Shown: piece by piece, positions 6,436-14,439 of the stretch
Layout: every line of letters begins with the position of its first letter
Position numbering within the stretch: position 1 is the first letter of the stretch
DNA from: CAIZQW01 sp037133395
Lineage (GTDB): Bacteria; Verrucomicrobiota; Kiritimatiellia; RFP12; UBA1067
Assembly (NCBI GenBank): GCA_037133395.1
Contig: JBAXOG010000055.1
Span: 1-28,354, forward strand
Direction: 5' to 3'
Length of the DNA: 28,354 nt
Program-made: the position numbers and the translations under genes
Notes under the pieces: model-generated
Told to the model about the DNA's origin: nothing
The model's input: the letters and a program-made list of their open reading frames with translations, nothing else
The model's database searches: none

Positions 6436-8940
6436 TTAAGAAATGGTCTTATTCGCGGGAACACGCATGGCATAGAAGGAGCGGTAGACAAAGACCAATG
6501 CGACCGTGAAGATAACGCCGCCGATGGTGTACTTCGTCGTGACATCCTTCATGGCTACGGCGATCTCCGTGGCAAGCAGGCCGAACAGAGTGGTGAACTT
6601 GATGATCGGGTTCATCGCCACCGAAGAGGTGTCTTTGAAGGGATCGCCAACAGTATCTCCCACAACAGTCGCTGCGTGTAATTCCGTGCCCTTGGCGCGC
6701 AAGTCCACTTCCACAATCTTCTTAGCGTTGTCCCAAGCACCGCCGGCGTTAGCCATGAAGATAGCTTGATAGAGACCGAAGAACGCGATCGAGATCAGAT
6801 AGGCGATAAAGAAGAACGGGTTAAAGAAGGCCAGCGACAGAGCGAAGCAGAATACAGCCACGAAGATGTTAAGCATGCCCTTCTGCGCATAGATCGTGCA
6901 GATCTTCACGACTTCTTTGCTGTCCTCGATCGAAGCCGTCTCGGCGTTCAGGTTCATGTTGTCCTTGATGTAGACAACCGCACGGTAGGCACCCGTAACG
7001 ACCGCCTGTGTGGCCGCGCCGGTGAACCAGTAGATGACCGCGCCACCCATCAGCAGACCGAGCACGACCTCTGGACGCACAAGGCTCAAACCGGAGATAA
7101 CAAAATCAACGCCTGCCTTGAGTTGGTCAGGTGTCAAGTGTTGCCCGACTGTACCCCCCGCGACTTGTACGAGTTCGGCGGCCTTGCCCTTGGCCAGCAT
7201 CAAAATGATGCCGAAAATCATCGTGGTGGCACCAACGACAGCGGTACCGATCAGCACCGGCTTGGCCGTAGCCTTAAAGGTGTTACCCGCGCCGTCATTG
7301 CGCTCGAGGTTGAGTTTAGCGTTTTCGAAGTCTGGCTTGAATCCGAAATCTTTCTCAATCTCCTTCTCAATGCCAGGAATCGACTCGATGCGGGAGAGTT
7401 CATATACGGACTGAGCGTTATCTGAAACCGGCCCAAAGCTGTCCACGGCAATCGTCACCGGTCCCATGCCCAAGAAGCCGAAGGCCACAAGGCCGAAGGC
7501 GAAGATCGGTGCTGCAAACTCCAGACCCGCCGGCATCAGGCTGGCCACGGCCGGATTCATCGCCAAGAGGGCGGCGACGAGCATCAGCACGAGCATCGTC
7601 AGACCTTCCCAGAAGGCACTGAAGTTGCCAGCGACGAAACCGGAGAGGATGTTCAACGAAGCGCCACCGTGCTCAGAGGCAGTCACAACCTCTTTGACAT
7701 GCTTGGCGTTGGTGCTGGTGAAGACCTTGGTGAATTCAGGGATCACTGCGCCTGCAATCGTTCCGCAGGAAATGATCGTGGAGAGGACCCACCACAAGTT
7801 CTTGTCGATGCCCGTTCCAGCGGGTAGCAGCAGATAACTGGCGATGTAGGTGACGACGATAGAGACGAACGAGGTCAGCCACACGAGAACCGTCAACGGA
7901 TGCTCAGGATCGAACGCCTTGGCGTTCTGAAGCTTGGCGGTGAAGTAGATGTCGTTGAGGAAATAAGAGACCAGCGAGGTCAGGATCATCAGGATGCGCA
8001 TGACGAAGATCCAGACGATCATCTGAGCGCAGAGTTCGCCACTGCCTAGAACCAGCGCGAGGAAGGTAATCAGCGCGACGCCGGTCACACCGTAGGTCTC
8101 GAAGCCATCCGCTGTCGGTCCGACGCTGTCACCCGCATTATCACCGGTGCAGTCCGCAACCACGCCGGGATTCTTGGGGTCATCCTCAGGAAGCTTAAAG
8201 ACAATCTTCATCAGATCGGAACCGATGTCAGCGATCTTGGTGAAAATGCCGCCGCAGATACGCAACGCCGAAGCGCCGAGGGACTCACCGATCGCGAAGC
8301 CGATGAAGCAAGGGCCACGCAGACTGGTGGGGAGAAACACGAGAATGCAAATCATAAAGAACAGTTCGACCGCCACCAGCAGGGTACCGACGCTCATTCC
8401 CGAACGCATCGGGATCGCGAGAGCCTCCCAAGGCGTTCCGCGTAGAGCTGCAAAAGCGCTGCGACTATTCGCGAAGGTGTTGATGCGCATACCGAACCAC
8501 GCGACACCATAAGAGCCCAGGATACCCAGGACCGACGCGGCGAGGATGATGCCCACACTGGTTATTGGCATCTTCTGCAGGATCAAGAAATAATAGACCA
8601 TACATACGGCAATCAGTGCCCAAAGAATCGCGAGGAACTTACCCTGCTGGGCGAGGTAACTCTTGCATGTTTCCCAGATAATTTCAGAAACATTGCGCAT
8701 CGAAGCGTGCACCGGGAGATTCTTTGTCTGAGTGTATTGCACAAGACCGAAGATCAACCCGAGCGCGCAGACTCCAATACCGATCATCATCAGTGATGTG
8801 CCCGAGATAGCACCGTTGAAAAACTTAATACCCAGATCAGGCAGAATCAAATCCGCCTCACTTGCAAACGCCGGAACGGCGCCAAAAACCGCTGAAACCA
8901 AGACCGCCCACAAACCCTTCGATGAACCGCGTAACCACAT
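6436..8940 (-). CDS. hppA: Membrane-bound ion-translocating pyrophosphatase
   Basis: An 834-residue polytopic membrane pyrophosphatase that couples PPi hydrolysis to H+ (or Na+) export. It shows the substrate-site motif DCTGDNAGDSVGPTADGFET starting at D263 and the C-terminal acidic site GDTVGDPFKDTS. At the position that separates K+-dependent from K+-independent enzymes the sequence is GNTFKAT with K556, which points to a K+-independent H+ pump; the usual threonine three residues on is alanine, so this is not perfectly typical. The start at 8940 is chosen by AAAAGGAG seven bases upstream; an upstream in-frame ATG at 9015 lacks one. An N-terminal signal-like helix ends PAFASEA. It is divergent from the metallopeptidase gene at 9114. 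Confidence 0.95.
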   Translation of the reverse strand: MWLRGSSKGLWAVLVSAVFGAVPAFASEADLILPDLGIKFFNGAISGTSLMMIGIGVCALGLIFGLVQYTQTKNLPVHASMRNVSEIIWETCKSYLAQQGKFLAILWALIAVCMVYYFLILQKMPITSVGIILAASVLGILGSYGVAWFGMRINTFANSRSAFAALRGTPWEALAIPMRSGMSVGTLLVAVELFFMICILVFLPTSLRGPCFIGFAIGESLGASALRICGGIFTKIADIGSDLMKIVFKLPEDDPKNPGVVADCTGDNAGDSVGPTADGFETYGVTGVALITFLALVLGSGELCAQMIVWIFVMRILMILTSLVSYFLNDIYFTAKLQNAKAFDPEHPLTVLVWLTSFVSIVVTYIASYLLLPAGTGIDKNLWWVLSTIISCGTIAGAVIPEFTKVFTSTNAKHVKEVVTASEHGGASLNILSGFVAGNFSAFWEGLTMLVLMLVAALLAMNPAVASLMPAGLEFAAPIFAFGLVAFGFLGMGPVTIAVDSFGPVSDNAQSVYELSRIESIPGIEKEIEKDFGFKPDFENAKLNLERNDGAGNTFKATAKPVLIGTAVVGATTMIFGIILMLAKGKAAELVQVAGGTVGQHLTPDQLKAGVDFVISGLSLVRPEVVLGLLMGGAVIYWFTGAATQAVVTGAYRAVVYIKDNMNLNAETASIEDSKEVVKICTIYAQKGMLNIFVAVFCFALSLAFFNPFFFIAYLISIAFFGLYQAIFMANAGGAWDNAKKIVEVDLRAKGTELHAATVVGDTVGDPFKDTSSVAMNPIIKFTTLFGLLATEIAVAMKDVTTKYTIGGVIFTVALVFVYRSFYAMRVPANKTIS

Positions 8941-9113
8941 ATCCAATCTCCTTTTGTATTGATAGAACTCAACAAAAAAACGCATATTAAAATACACGAT
9001 TGCCGTCGACAACACAACACTAATCCTTGAAAAGTTTTTTATAAAACTTGAAAAAACTTGAATTCGGAGGGCAATTTTGATTAACTATAAACATATTTAG
9101 GAGGTTTTATATC

Positions 9114-9809
9114 ATGATGTTTGACCCGCTTTACTTGTTGATGATCGCACCTGCGTTGCTCTTGGCTGGCGGAGCACAATTATTGGTGAAGTTCACATTT
9201 AACAAATATTCAAAGATGAAGAGCTATTCCGGATTAACGGGCTCTCAAGCCGCCGAACGGATGCTCCGCAGCAATGGCATTTATGATGTTAAGATTGAAG
9301 AGACCTCTGGATTTCTTTCCGACCACTATGATCCGTCGCAAAAAGTCCTACGCCTCTCCCCTGATGTCTATCAGTCCAACTCCCTTGCTGCAGTCGGCAT
9401 CGCCTGCCATGAAGCAGGACATGCTCTGCAACATGCTCAAGGTTATTTCCCGTTGGTCATTCGCACGACACTTGTCCCCGTGACCATGTTCAGCAGCCAG
9501 TTCGCTTACATCGTATTCTTTGTTGGTCTGATCATGTCCTTCAAACCGCTTCTGTTCGTCGGCATTGGAATGTTTGCCTGCGCATTTATTTTTTCGGTCA
9601 TCACGCTTCCGGTCGAATGGGATGCGAGTGCCCGCGCCAAGCAACATATCGTCAACGCGGGCATCGTATCGCCCACGCAGGAACACGATGCGGGAAAAGT
9701 ATTGAACGCGGCCTTCCTGACCTATCTGGCTGGCGCAGTTGCTGCGCTCATGACCTTGCTCTACTACCTCATGAAGGCAGGCCTGCTCGGCGACAATCGC
9801 CGGCGGTAA
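9114..9809 (+). CDS. YugP-type zinc metallopeptidase (Zn_peptidase_2), membrane-bound
   Basis: A 231-residue integral membrane protein. It has an N-terminal helix (about 6-25), the zinc-binding HEAGH (H99, E100, H103) in ACHEAGHALQHAQGY, two hydrophobic helices between about 117 and 162, and a C-terminal helix (about 200-222). The segment LPVEWDASARAKQ after the third helix is typical of the family and may give the third ligand. GGAGG lies nine bases before the ATG; a second ATG follows directly. Substrate and role are unknown in most bacteria. The length matches the family. No terminator is evident downstream. Confidence 0.9.
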   Translation: MMFDPLYLLMIAPALLLAGGAQLLVKFTFNKYSKMKSYSGLTGSQAAERMLRSNGIYDVKIEETSGFLSDHYDPSQKVLRLSPDVYQSNSLAAVGIACHEAGHALQHAQGYFPLVIRTTLVPVTMFSSQFAYIVFFVGLIMSFKPLLFVGIGMFACAFIFSVITLPVEWDASARAKQHIVNAGIVSPTQEHDAGKVLNAAFLTYLAGAVAALMTLLYYLMKAGLLGDNRRR

Positions 9810-9944
9810 TTTTCAGGGAAACGCCTGCTTTATTTCAACTTGCCCGTAACTTCCAAAGAATTTCGCGAAGCGAATACGCTTATTCCTTATTGCCTTATTG
9901 CGTTATTGAATTCGTGTGGTTCGCGTCATTCGGATGCTAAAAAA

Positions 9945-10145
9945 AACTTTGTCGCGAACTTTGTCGGTTCAATAAACTTTGCGCCTCCGCGCTCTTCCTG
10001 ACCGCCGTAGCCCAGAGGGCGAAGGCTGGTTGCGTGAAACACGTTACCCGTCTGTTTATTCCCGCTGTAAGGGTTGTCTGACGACCAGATGCTAATTGAT
10101 TTCGACAAAGCTCCCGACAAAGCTTGCGACAAAGTTTATTGAACC
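9945..10145. repeat. 200-bp element bounded by inverted CTTTGTCG iterons (MITE-like)
   Basis: The convergent gap between the metallopeptidase and ATBS1 (9810-10212) has no gene. A perfect 16-bp inverted repeat, GGTTCAATAAACTTTG, lies at 9966-9981 and (inverted) 10130-10145. A second 11-bp pair, AACTTTGTCGC, lies at 9945-9955 and (inverted) 10126-10136. In all, two CTTTGTCG words point one way at the left edge and three CGACAAAG words point the other way at the right. The interior has a GCCTCCGCGCTCTT stretch and a CCGCCGTAG...GCGAAGG stretch reminiscent of dispersed intergenic repeats in PVC genomes. No transposase is present. Confidence 0.55.
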
Positions 10146-10212
10146 CCAGGCGGTAGTCGAACCATTCCTTCAGTGTCACGGTTTTGATAGAGCCACTTGA
10201 CCCACAACCACA

Positions 10213-12624
10213 TCAGAAAAACCTGATGATTGTAGCATCTGATGGGCCAGTCATGACCTTCAGCGCGCCGTTACCACTGAAATAGGTGGGTTGCAGCAGT
10301 CCAGAACCATACACACCTTTCTTCATATTACTATTGCCAATTTTCAAAGAATTGATGGTGTTGGTTCCGTTAAAATTCAAAAACATTTGCGCACCCGTGG
10401 CTGCGATGACGACTGACGAAGCCGTGTGGAGGCAGTTGCTTCTTGCGATTTCCAGCGTACCTGCGTTGATTGTCGTCGTGCCTGTGTAGGTGTTAGTCCC
10501 TGAAAGAATCAGAGGAGAGACTGCACTGTTTTGTATAACGCCCATGACGTTCGGCCCGATTGGGGCACTAATCAAAGCTGCTCCGATGTTAGTGCCGACG
10601 TTGGCGATGGTACCGATGTTATTGATCATAACGCCCGAGAGCGTGACGGCGTTGTTTGTTATGCAGTCATTCTCAAGAGTCAGATTGCCCGTACCTGTAA
10701 TTCCACCAGAAACACTTATAGCGTACATGATTCCGAGGTTGGAATTAATCAGCGTCAGCCCATTGGTTCCCACCACAATCCCACCAGAAAATATAACATT
10801 CGCATGACCCAATGCCCTGTTAATCGTGATAGGGGAAGAGTCCGTCTCCGTGACCAGACCAGAAAAAATGAAACGACACTGGGTACTGCCCAAAATCAAG
10901 CTGTTGTTCAAGGCCATCGAACCGGAGAAGGTATAATTGAAGTTTCCAGCCCCTGTCATTGAAATTGCGCCCGTCGTGCCAGCATTGATCGTGATCGGGT
11001 TGGTGAACGTACTGTTGCCAACTGAACTCATATACAACTTGGCATCGTTGCTACCCGAACTGTCGCCTAACGTAAACATACCCAGTCCAAATGAGTTGCT
11101 GCTGTTAATGTTGAGCTGGCCGCCTTGGATGGTCAACCCGCCCGAGAACGTATTCATAGCTGGAAGGGCCAGTGTGCCAGCTCCGATCTTCGTGAGCCCT
11201 CCCCCCACGCCACTCAGCATGCCACTCATTGTAGCGGTACTGGTATGGACAGCCACGGTGCGCATACTGGCACCCAGATCGACCGAGTTTGTGAAGTAAA
11301 GCGCATTGTTGCCCGTCGTCTCATTCAACACCAAAGTTGCTGGGGCAAAGGTTGCGCTCCCCCATGTGATTTGATGCGCGTCGTTATTAAAATTGACCGT
11401 GCGAGCTCCGCTATAGGCGCTGAAGCCGCTGATGCCGCCCGTCAGTTGCACCTGATCAACGCCGGTCCCCAAGTCGCGCAGAAAGTTGCCGTTGGCCAAT
11501 TCGACCACACCGCCGTTGAGCGTCAGCGCACTTGAACCACCTGTGGCAATAATCCCGCCAGGAATAGCATTGGTATGACTCAACCTTAAAACACCTCCGG
11601 TCACGGAGGTCGCGCCACTGTAGGTGTTCGATCCCGAGAGTACCAACATGCCCGCACCGGCTTTGGTGAGACCCCCATTCGTGATAGCGCCTCCCAAGGT
11701 CAAGGTACTGTCATTGACTGTGATCGTGCGTGTCGCAGTTCCAAGAGCAACTGAACCCGTACCAAGATTGAGATCATTCGCACCTTTAAAAATTAGATCG
11801 CTATTCATGACGATCGGATTTGCATAGTTCATGGTAATGGCGCTACCGCTACTGTTGTCAATCGTGCCCCCGTTAATGGTAAATGTACCGGCAGCCGTTC
11901 CAAGAGCCCTGAAGTTATTAATATTGAGCGTACCCGCCGTAAGGGTAGTACCGCCGGTATGTGCGTTGGCGCCACCGAGGGTCACGGTGCCCGCAGTATT
12001 TACGATTAGCGATCCGCCTGAGCCCCCTGCTATAGCCTTGGGAATGAGAATCTTTCCCTCTGCACTGGTCCCCCCGAGCGTCAGGGTTTTAGAACCAATG
12101 TCAAAATTTCCTGTACCCATTAAGGTCAGCGTTCCCGCATTGTTGACGTAAAACCCGCTATTATTAGACAAAAATATTACAAGTTTATCCAAGGCTCCGC
12201 CCAAAGTCAGGTTGTGATTTGCACTGTCATCCAAGAGGATACCCGCATTGGCCTGACTACCGAGGGTGGCGGTACCAGTGATCGTAAGGCTCTTTTGTAA
12301 GGCATCGGAGGTCCCTGTGATCGTCACATCCTGTCCGACTCCATTCGCCAGATAAATCCCCTGCGCGGTCGCGTTTGCCGTCAATTGCGGTTGATTGGCA
12401 AAGGTGGAATTGAATAAGGCACTGATCGTAGCAGATGGGAGTCCGCTACCCCAGTTGGCAGCCGTGGACCAGTTGGTCGAGGTGCAACCGCTCCAAGCAG
12501 TTGTGGCCGTATCAGCTAAAGCCATTGATGTGTTCAACAACACGCCAAGAGCGGTTACGAAAGCGCGTTGACCATAATGCCTTGAGCACGGACGGATGCG
12601 TAAAAGTTTGGAAAGAACGCACAC
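10213..12624 (-). CDS. Autotransporter-associated beta-strand-repeat protein ATBS1, start affected by a frame break
   Basis: An open frame of 803 codons, low in charge and rich in G, N, T and S. It holds many repeats of the form TLTLGGxx-GGLTKAGAGMLVLSGSNTYSGATSV (residues about 100-780), the signature of autotransporter-associated beta-strand repeats that fold as a passenger-like beta-solenoid. A signal-peptide core (VTALGVLLNTSMALA) lies near 23-37. The C-terminus, NGALKVMTGPSDATIIRFF, matches the tail of ATBS2. No C-terminal outer-membrane barrel is present. The only in-frame start is a GTG at 12624 without a ribosome site. A good Shine-Dalgarno and ATG (12653) serve a different frame encoding the conserved leader MSFRIESN, and the two frames meet at the GTGTGTG tract at 12620-12626. 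A two-base deletion there would give one protein. The promoter carries an RR2-type palindrome. Confidence 0.85.
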   Translation of the reverse strand: MCVLSKLLRIRPCSRHYGQRAFVTALGVLLNTSMALADTATTAWSGCTSTNWSTAANWGSGLPSATISALFNSTFANQPQLTANATAQGIYLANGVGQDVTITGTSDALQKSLTITGTATLGSQANAGILLDDSANHNLTLGGALDKLVIFLSNNSGFYVNNAGTLTLMGTGNFDIGSKTLTLGGTSAEGKILIPKAIAGGSGGSLIVNTAGTVTLGGANAHTGGTTLTAGTLNINNFRALGTAAGTFTINGGTIDNSSGSAITMNYANPIVMNSDLIFKGANDLNLGTGSVALGTATRTITVNDSTLTLGGAITNGGLTKAGAGMLVLSGSNTYSGATSVTGGVLRLSHTNAIPGGIIATGGSSALTLNGGVVELANGNFLRDLGTGVDQVQLTGGISGFSAYSGARTVNFNNDAHQITWGSATFAPATLVLNETTGNNALYFTNSVDLGASMRTVAVHTSTATMSGMLSGVGGGLTKIGAGTLALPAMNTFSGGLTIQGGQLNINSSNSFGLGMFTLGDSSGSNDAKLYMSSVGNSTFTNPITINAGTTGAISMTGAGNFNYTFSGSMALNNSLILGSTQCRFIFSGLVTETDSSPITINRALGHANVIFSGGIVVGTNGLTLINSNLGIMYAISVSGGITGTGNLTLENDCITNNAVTLSGVMINNIGTIANVGTNIGAALISAPIGPNVMGVIQNSAVSPLILSGTNTYTGTTTINAGTLEIARSNCLHTASSVVIAATGAQMFLNFNGTNTINSLKIGNSNMKKGVYGSGLLQPTYFSGNGALKVMTGPSDATIIRFF

Positions 12625-12653
12625 ACCTTATTGCTTTCAATTCGGAAACTCAT
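12555..12653 (-). CDS. Out-of-frame leader of ATBS1 (32 codons)
   Basis: The ATG at 12653 is preceded by AGGAGGTTCATA, the best ribosome site of the locus. It encodes MSFRIESNKVC and then leaves the ATBS1 frame, ending at a TAA (12555-12557). The first eight residues match the ATBS2 start MRIRIESN. If the GTGTGTG tract is read two bases shorter, the leader continues as VCVLSKLLRIRPC into the ATBS1 signal peptide. I therefore read this as the true ATBS1 start separated by a frameshift rather than an independent gene. Confidence 0.55.
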   Translation of the reverse strand: MSFRIESNKVCAFFPNFYASVRAQGIMVNALS

Positions 12654-12710
12654 TATGAACCTCCTGCATTACCTTATCGTGCCTGACACTATTATGCTTA
12701 CATTTTTATA

Positions 12711-12757
12711 ATGATACCATGTTTAACCAAAACCGCCATCGGTAAAATTACCGATGG
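12711..12757 (-). promoter_or_regulatory. Operator A and promoter of ATBS1
   Basis: The core TCGGTAAAATTACCGA (12739-12754) is part of a palindrome with perfect 10-bp arms (12736-12745 and 12748-12757). On the minus strand TATCAT (12711-12716) follows 22 bases after the core as a candidate -10. CGGTTTT lies 12 bases before that hexamer, exactly as at operator D. The site is 83 bases or more upstream of the ATBS1 leader ATG. Confidence 0.75.
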
Positions 12758-12777
12758 GCCGCGATTGATAGACTTAT

Positions 12778-14346
12778 TCACTTCCAGTCGTCAGTCCTGA
12801 AGGTCTGTGCAGGGAGGCCGTCTTTATTAAACAGGTTCGCCCACGGAGAATTCCCCGACCACGCATAACGGAGAGCGACTGGTTTGGCAACTTGTGCACT
12901 CGAAACAATCACGCAATCACCTTCGATCCTTGCTTCACCCCAAACAAACGTCTTGTCCGCGCCCGCAATCATGAAGCCCTGAAGCTTATCGCTGTGCCGC
13001 GCAGCAAGCCCCTGCCCCACATGCGTAAAGGCAACACGCACCTTATTTCCTTCGATCACATGCGATGCGTAGAGCGGACCGCTAATCTCGATCTTCTTCC
13101 CATAAACAAACCCCAATGCCACGCGAACAGCGCGTTCGGCATAACCCGCTTTATTCACAGGATGCGTTCCGCCGCCCAGGTCGGTGCTGGTGACCATCGC
13201 GGTGTTGGGGTGCTGCTGGATTCTGATGTGCACTTCGCGTAAGAGGCCTTCAATATTTCCAGGGATTTTTTCAGGAAGTGGAGCAAAGCGTGCAGCGTTC
13301 TTAGTCACGGGATTTTCCAAATCCCACGCAGTACCGCCGCCACTCGGTTTCTGGACATAGAGAAAGGGGAAATCCTGTCCCCATGCTTTGCGCCAACCCT
13401 TGATCAGCGCACCCATGACGTGAAACTGATCCACACCCGTGATCGCCGTGCCACCCTCGCCTTGATCCCACAGCACGCCGCGGATGGCATACGGCACATA
13501 CGGGTGAATATTCGCTTCATAGAGACTGCCGATCTGAATACTCGATTCGCCAGCCTGTGTCGGCTTTGTGGGCATACGTCCCACTTTGCCGCCTTCCTGT
13601 TTCGCCTTTTCCTCGTTCTTCTTCCAAGCAGCCATATAGCGTTCGTAGCCCTTAAGTGCCGCTGCTAAATCATACGTCGCCGCAAACTCCTTCACCTGCT
13701 CCTGACAGGCTGCGTCGCCGCGATACATCTCCTCCGTCAGCCAGTAGCCTGACGGCGTTCCGCCGACGGCGCCGACCATGAGCCCCACAGGGACGTCGAT
13801 TTCCGGTTGCAGCCGGGCGCCAAAGGCGAACAGGAGCCCGGAAAACCCGGTGACGTTTGCCGCCGTCGCCGTCTGCCAGCCGGCGCCGCCTGACTTGATC
13901 AGGCGAATGTGCGGATAGGGTGCGGCGGCAAGAATTTTCCGGAGACGTTCGTCGTTGACTGAAAAGTTGCGGACGGCACCGGCCATGTTCGACTGCCCGG
14001 CTCCGAGCCAGACGTCACCAACAAGCACGTCGGCAACGTTGAGGGTGTTTTGGCCTTTCACCGTGAGCGTGAGCCCTTCGGCAGCCTTCAGCGGGTCGAG
14101 GTTCAGCTTCCAGTTGCCTGTGGCATCTGCCGTCGCGATTTTCGTTTGACCGGCGATGGACACGGTAACCTTCTCGCTTGGCGCGGCACTCCCCCAGATA
14201 GGCACCACAACATCACGTTGCAACACCATGTGGTCGGAAATGACTGGCGGCAACTTCACATCCGCATGCGCTGCTATGGAATAAAAGGTCAATATGAGGA
14301 CTGCGGAAGTGAACGCACGTAGCTGTCGAGTTATCATTGTTTTCAT
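12778..14346 (-). CDS. Secreted sialate O-acetylesterase-like (SASA-domain) carbohydrate esterase
   Basis: A 522-residue protein with a signal peptide ending IAAHA (about 1-29). The mature part begins DVKLPPVISDHMVLQRDVVV, the usual N-terminal beta-domain of this family. The SGNH-like active site shows the nucleophile S119 in GAGQSNMAG, a RGVLWDQGEGG block (WYQGESN in most relatives) and H395 in GGTHPVNKAGYAER. Such enzymes remove O-acetyl groups from sialic acid or, in environmental bacteria, from other acetylated glycans; the native substrate here cannot be told from sequence. The start at 14346 is preferred because a start at 14388 would lie upstream of the predicted transcription start and has no signal-peptide logic. 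It follows the upstream operon by 93 bases with its own palindromic operator between. Confidence 0.9.
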   Translation of the reverse strand: MKTMITRQLRAFTSAVLILTFYSIAAHADVKLPPVISDHMVLQRDVVVPIWGSAAPSEKVTVSIAGQTKIATADATGNWKLNLDPLKAAEGLTLTVKGQNTLNVADVLVGDVWLGAGQSNMAGAVRNFSVNDERLRKILAAAPYPHIRLIKSGGAGWQTATAANVTGFSGLLFAFGARLQPEIDVPVGLMVGAVGGTPSGYWLTEEMYRGDAACQEQVKEFAATYDLAAALKGYERYMAAWKKNEEKAKQEGGKVGRMPTKPTQAGESSIQIGSLYEANIHPYVPYAIRGVLWDQGEGGTAITGVDQFHVMGALIKGWRKAWGQDFPFLYVQKPSGGGTAWDLENPVTKNAARFAPLPEKIPGNIEGLLREVHIRIQQHPNTAMVTSTDLGGGTHPVNKAGYAERAVRVALGFVYGKKIEISGPLYASHVIEGNKVRVAFTHVGQGLAARHSDKLQGFMIAGADKTFVWGEARIEGDCVIVSSAQVAKPVALRYAWSGNSPWANLFNKDGLPAQTFRTDDWK

Positions 14347-14378
14347 AGTTTGTTCGTTGATTACTTGTTGTATTGTAA

Positions 14379-14424
14379 AATGTACCATAATATCGTGAAT
14401 TTCAGCTAGTCGGTAAAATACCGA
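14379..14424 (-). promoter_or_regulatory. Operator B and promoter of the esterase gene
   Basis: The site TCGGTAAAATACCGA (14410-14424) is one base shorter in the centre than the other four copies. On the minus strand it reads ATCGGTATTTTACCGACTAG. A TACATT hexamer (14379-14384) follows 25 bases later; an alternative TATTAT follows after 17. No terminator separates it from the gene at 14440, so readthrough from the upstream operon is also possible. Confidence 0.65.
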
Positions 14425-14439
14425 TGGTGAAGCGTCATG

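Noticed and set aside
9032..9049. AAGTTTT/AAAACTT hairpin between hppA and the metallopeptidase gene as a regulatory site
   Set aside because: It is a short A/T stem in A/T-rich divergent promoter DNA with no second copy, so chance is a sufficient explanation.
10211..10228. CATCAG/CTGATG hairpin at the ATBS1 stop codon as a terminator
   Set aside because: The stem is only six pairs, overlaps coding sequence for the conserved tail and has no T-run on the minus strand.
10213..12624. Repeated short units in ATBS genes as a CRISPR array
   Set aside because: The repeats are degenerate, lie in a continuous reading frame and encode a known beta-strand repeat; spacing is irregular and no cas genes are present.
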